A DNA stretch of 64,000 bases, from the NCBI GenBank assembly GCA_035542575.1, contig DATKLE010000153.1, positions 6,388-70,387 of the forward strand, read 5' to 3'. A program made the position numbers and the translations under genes. This DNA comes from JAIQET01 sp035542575. GTDB taxonomy: Bacteria; Acidobacteriota; Terriglobia; Terriglobales; Acidobacteriaceae. This document shows positions 61,084 through 64,000 of the stretch, piece after piece. Under the pieces are notes generated by a model that worked only from the letters and a program-made list of their open reading frames with translations, had not been told where the DNA came from and ran no database searches. The first letter of the stretch is position 1. Every line of letters starts with the position of its first letter.

Positions 61084-61196
61084 GCCAGTTCGCCCGGCCG
61101 GCTGAAATGCGCCCGGCCTCGGGAACGACGACGCCGACTCGATAGGCCTGGTGATCCCTCCCCCGGCTGAAAACCGCCGGGGTTCGGGATGACGCC
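61084..61196. repeat. GATCCCTC...GGGATGACGCC repeat copies upstream of ligA
   Basis: A full unit at 61152-61196 (with CCCCGGCTGAAAACCGCCGGGG inside) and a degenerate one at 61084-61136 belong to the same family as 22968-23011. Confidence 0.55.
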
Positions 61197-61258
61197 TCCT
61201 CATTTATCGCACCAGTTCGCCGGAGCATCCAACACAAAAGCGTCCGGCCACGCACGAA

Positions 61259-61264
61259 TATAAT
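61259..61264 (+). promoter_or_regulatory. -10 element of ligA, short or absent leader
   Basis: TATAAT ends ten bases before the ligA ATG at 61275. A leader of only about three bases is predicted. Confidence 0.55.
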
Positions 61265-61274
61265 CTCTCTGGCT

Positions 61275-63299
61275 ATGCCCAGCGCGAGCAAGGACGTTGA
61301 GAAGATGCTGGAGTCGTTGCGCGACAAGATCCGCCACCACGAATACCGGTACTACGTGCTCGACAATCCCGAGATCAGCGATGCCGAGTTCGACGTCCTG
61401 ATGGATGAACTGAAGAAGCTCGAAGCCGAGCATCCTACGCTGATCACGCCCGACTCTCCCACGCAGCGGGTGGGCGGCAAGCCCCGCGAAGGCTTTGTCA
61501 AGGTGCGCCACTCTTCCCCAATGCTCTCCCTCGACAACACCTACAGCGAGGACGAGTTGCGCAACTGGGAACGGCGGGTGCACGAACTCAGCGGGCGCAA
61601 GGACATCGAGTACGTTTGCGAGCTAAAGCTCGACGGCATGTCGCTCGCCCTGCGGTATGGGGACAGCAAGCTGGCGCGCGGCATCACCCGCGGAGATGGC
61701 TCCGAGGGCGAGGACGTAACGCTCAATGTGCGCACCGTGCGCTCGGTGCCGCTTTCCATTGCAAGGGAGAAACTCAAGAAGGCCGGCATTTCCGCCGACT
61801 TCGAAGTGCGTGGCGAGATGCTCATGCCCATCCCCGCCTTCAAGCGGATGAATGAAGAGCGCGAGCAGAAAGGCCTGTCGCTGTTTGCCAACCCACGCAA
61901 TGCCACCGCCGGGACCGTCCGCCAGCTCGAGCCCAGCATCACTGCCGAGCGCCGCCTCGATTATTTCGCTTACATGCTGTTGCAGAATGGACGCACCTAT
62001 TTCGACCGTCACTCAAGAACTCTCGATGCCCTGGAAGAGGCCGGATTCAAGGTCAACCCGCACCGAAAGCTGGCGAAGAGCTTTGAACAGGTCTGGGGAT
62101 TCATCCGCGAGTGGGAGGAGAAGCGCGACAGTCTTGACTATGAAATCGACGGCATCGTGATCAAGGTAGACCGCACTGCCTTGCAGGACGAGCTCGGCTA
62201 CACCGGCAAGGCCCCCCGCTGGGCCATTGCCTATAAATACGCAGCGCGCGCGGGCATCACGCACGTGGATGACATCCTGGTACAAGTGGGCCGCACCGGC
62301 AAGTTGACTCCAGTGGCGGTACTCAAGCCGGTTCCAATCGGCGGCACGACCGTCAGCCGCGCCACGCTGCACAACATGGACGAAATCGAGCGCCTGGGAG
62401 TGAAGATCGGCGATTGGGTGGAGGTGGAGCGCGGCGGCGATGTCATTCCCAAGGTCACCCGCGTCATCGAAGACAAGGTCCATCCCCGCGGACACAAAGT
62501 GTTTCACATGCCCGAGCGCTGCCCGGAGTGCGGTACCAAAATCGTCCGCACCGAAGGTGAGGTGGACTACCGCTGCGTCAACGCCAACTGTCCCGCCAAG
62601 CTGCGCGAGACCATCCTGCATTTCGCCTCGCGCCACGTGATGAATATCGAAGGCATGGGCGACGCCCTGGTCAACCAGCTCACCGAGCGCGGCATGGTGA
62701 AAAATGTCGCCGACATCTACAAGCTGACCAAGGACGATCTGCTGCGACTCGAGCGCATGGGCGACAAATCGGCGCAGAATGTGCTCGACGAAATCGGAGA
62801 ATCCAAGAAGCTGCCCCTCGAGCGTGTGATCTTTGGACTGGGCATCCGCTTCGTCGGTGAGCGCACCGCGCAATTCCTGGCCGAGCATTTCGGCTCCATG
62901 GACGTGCTCATGGATGCGAAGGAAGACGAGTTGGAGGAAGTGAACGAAGTTGGCCCCCGCATTGCCGCCAGCATCACGGAGTTCTTCCAGAACCCGAAAA
63001 ACCGTGAACTGGTGAAGGAACTGCGGGAAGCCGATCTCACCTTCTCCGGCAAGAAGAAGCAGCGCGGCACGGCGCTTGCGGGAAAGACATTCGTCCTGAC
63101 GGGGACCCTAACCCACTATAGCCGTGACCAGGCCAAGCAGATGATCGAGGACGCCGGTGGCCGGGTGGCTTCCGCCGTCAGCAAGAAGACCGACTACGTG
63201 GTGGCTGGCAGCGATGCCGGCTCCAAGCTGGACAAAGCCAGGGAGCTTGGCATCGCGGTCATTGGAGAAGAGGAAATGCAGCGGCTGTTGGGCCGATAG
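61275..63299 (+). CDS. ligA: NAD-dependent DNA ligase
   Basis: The 674-residue enzyme seals nicks in replication. Domain Ia HEYRYYVLDNPEISDAEFD, the adenylation Lys in CELKLDGMSLALRY, the zinc finger CPECGTKIVRTEG...CVNANCPAK, the HhH region GMGDALVNQLTERGMVKNVADIYKLTKDDLLRLERMG and a C-terminal BRCT domain (GKTFVLTGTLTHYSRDQAKQMIEDAGGRVASAVSKKT) are all present in normal order. Length is typical. Confidence 0.97.
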   Translation: MPSASKDVEKMLESLRDKIRHHEYRYYVLDNPEISDAEFDVLMDELKKLEAEHPTLITPDSPTQRVGGKPREGFVKVRHSSPMLSLDNTYSEDELRNWERRVHELSGRKDIEYVCELKLDGMSLALRYGDSKLARGITRGDGSEGEDVTLNVRTVRSVPLSIAREKLKKAGISADFEVRGEMLMPIPAFKRMNEEREQKGLSLFANPRNATAGTVRQLEPSITAERRLDYFAYMLLQNGRTYFDRHSRTLDALEEAGFKVNPHRKLAKSFEQVWGFIREWEEKRDSLDYEIDGIVIKVDRTALQDELGYTGKAPRWAIAYKYAARAGITHVDDILVQVGRTGKLTPVAVLKPVPIGGTTVSRATLHNMDEIERLGVKIGDWVEVERGGDVIPKVTRVIEDKVHPRGHKVFHMPERCPECGTKIVRTEGEVDYRCVNANCPAKLRETILHFASRHVMNIEGMGDALVNQLTERGMVKNVADIYKLTKDDLLRLERMGDKSAQNVLDEIGESKKLPLERVIFGLGIRFVGERTAQFLAEHFGSMDVLMDAKEDELEEVNEVGPRIAASITEFFQNPKNRELVKELREADLTFSGKKKQRGTALAGKTFVLTGTLTHYSRDQAKQMIEDAGGRVASAVSKKTDYVVAGSDAGSKLDKARELGIAVIGEEEMQRLLGR

Positions 63300-63344
63300 G
63301 CGTGCAACTTCCTGCACCTGCATTCTCCCAAAAAAGACAATCTA

Positions 63345-63387
63345 TTGACATCCCGTTGACAACTCATCCGATGGCCTTCCCTAAGCT
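63345..63387 (+). promoter_or_regulatory. Candidate promoter of the TIGR03118-type gene
   Basis: Two TTGACA hexamers (63345-63350 and 63356-63361) precede a CCCTAAGCT -10-like word at about 20 bases. Spacing is not ideal. Confidence 0.3.
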
Positions 63388-63485
63388 GCGTCGGGCTTAA
63401 AACGGCGGCGGATTCCCGTCTCTTAATCGCTCAGCAAAGCGCCGCTCGGTAGTACCCAGATTTCACACCAAGCACAGGAGGAAGT

Positions 63486-64000
63486 ATGCGAGTCTTCCGC
63501 TCTCACGGAATTCGAGTGTCCGCGGCGATGGCCGGGTCGGTGTTGATCCTCGCCCTTTGCGGTCACGCCAGCGCGCAGTCTTACAAGGGAAAGTTTCTGA
63601 CCGCCGATCAGTCCGGCGTCGCCCCCAACACCGATCCCAACCTGATCAACCCGTGGGGTATCTCCTTTACATCCACTGGACCTTTTTGGGTGGCCAACAA
63701 CAATAGTGGCACATCCACAATTTATGACAGCAATGGGGTCCCCAACGCGCTGGTGGTGACGATCCCTTCAGCTTCAGGAAGCGGTCAGGGGACGCCCACC
63801 GGCACAGTGGCCAACTCCACGACCGGCTTCACCGTCAGCAAGAATGGCCACTCCGGGCCGGCGCTCTTCCTCTTTGACAGCGAGGACGGGGTGATCACGG
63901 GATGGAACCCGAACGTGGACGCCACCAACGCCGTGATTGCGGTGGACAATTCGGCGGCCGGGGCGGTGTACAAGGGGATGGAACTGGCCAACAACGGCAG
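63486..64000 (+). CDS. TIGR03118-type secreted protein, N-terminal part
   Basis: The frame is open to the window edge for 171 codons. It starts with a signal peptide (residues 1-31, LILALCGHASAQ) and goes on with YKGKFLTADQSGVAP, NPWGISFTSTGPFWVANNNSG, PTGTVANSTTGF and FDSEDGVITGWNP, the pattern of the TIGR03118 family, a probable beta-propeller secreted protein of unknown function. AGGAGGAAGT precedes the ATG. The C-terminal part lies beyond the window. Confidence 0.88.
   Translation, partial: MRVFRSHGIRVSAAMAGSVLILALCGHASAQSYKGKFLTADQSGVAPNTDPNLINPWGISFTSTGPFWVANNNSGTSTIYDSNGVPNALVVTIPSASGSGQGTPTGTVANSTTGFTVSKNGHSGPALFLFDSEDGVITGWNPNVDATNAVIAVDNSAAGAVYKGMELANNG

Overview
The window is a GC-rich, gene-dense chromosomal segment. 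It probably comes from an Acidobacteriota genome of the Koribacter/Terriglobales type. I infer this from the Gram-negative lipid A/inner-core enzymes, several small or secreted protein families I associate with that phylum, and many short intergenic repeats. No rRNA, tRNA, IS element, prophage or CRISPR array was found. Most genes are housekeeping or envelope functions.

Layout. 1-8.7 kb: end of birA, coaX, a flavoprotein, a TrmA/RlmD-type RNA methyltransferase, comEC and two small unknowns. 8.9-13.2 kb: exported proteins (cytochrome P460, a Tat protein with its partner, a TPR protein, DUF3108). 13.2-18.8 kb: a minus-strand envelope operon waaA-lpxK-rfaE1-rfaE2-waaC plus an isoprenylcysteine-methyltransferase-like gene. 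18.9-29.2 kb: gatB, a secreted MBL hydrolase, a peroxiredoxin with an in-frame TGA at the catalytic position (24395-24856), a 3-methyladenine glycosylase and an M20 amidohydrolase. 29.3-35.4 kb: panB-lipoprotein-panC, a deoxynucleoside kinase, a polysaccharide deacetylase and hemL. 35.8-39 kb: a frameshifted DUF427 gene, a DDAH-like amidinohydrolase, and a padR-autoregulated membrane operon. 39-47 kb: a TPR protein, queD/queE/queC for 7-deazaguanine synthesis, a PDZ/membrane/SpoIIE phosphatase and a DinG-like helicase. 47-53.2 kb: der, a PilT-like ATPase and a molybdenum cofactor set (moeA, moaC, mog) with a response regulator inside it. 53.2-64 kb: membrane proteins, a serine hydrolase, a lipid kinase, a second TPR protein, ligA and the start of a TIGR03118-type secreted protein.

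The strongest unusual signal is the Bcp/PrxQ peroxiredoxin. TGA replaces the peroxidatic cysteine codon, the reading frame continues to the normal C-terminus, and a SECIS-like hairpin follows at the spacing expected for bacterial selenocysteine insertion. No selA/B/C/D gene lies in this window, so the rest of the genome must supply them for the call to hold.

Two broader patterns recur. Many genes have a good -10 hexamer only 6-8 nt before the start codon and no Shine-Dalgarno, which suggests leaderless transcripts. Several families of short intergenic repeats have entered coding sequence: the ComEC N-terminus, the Der linker and three adjacent C-terminal tails. A PadR operator palindrome between -35 and -10 of the padR gene is a clear regulatory site.
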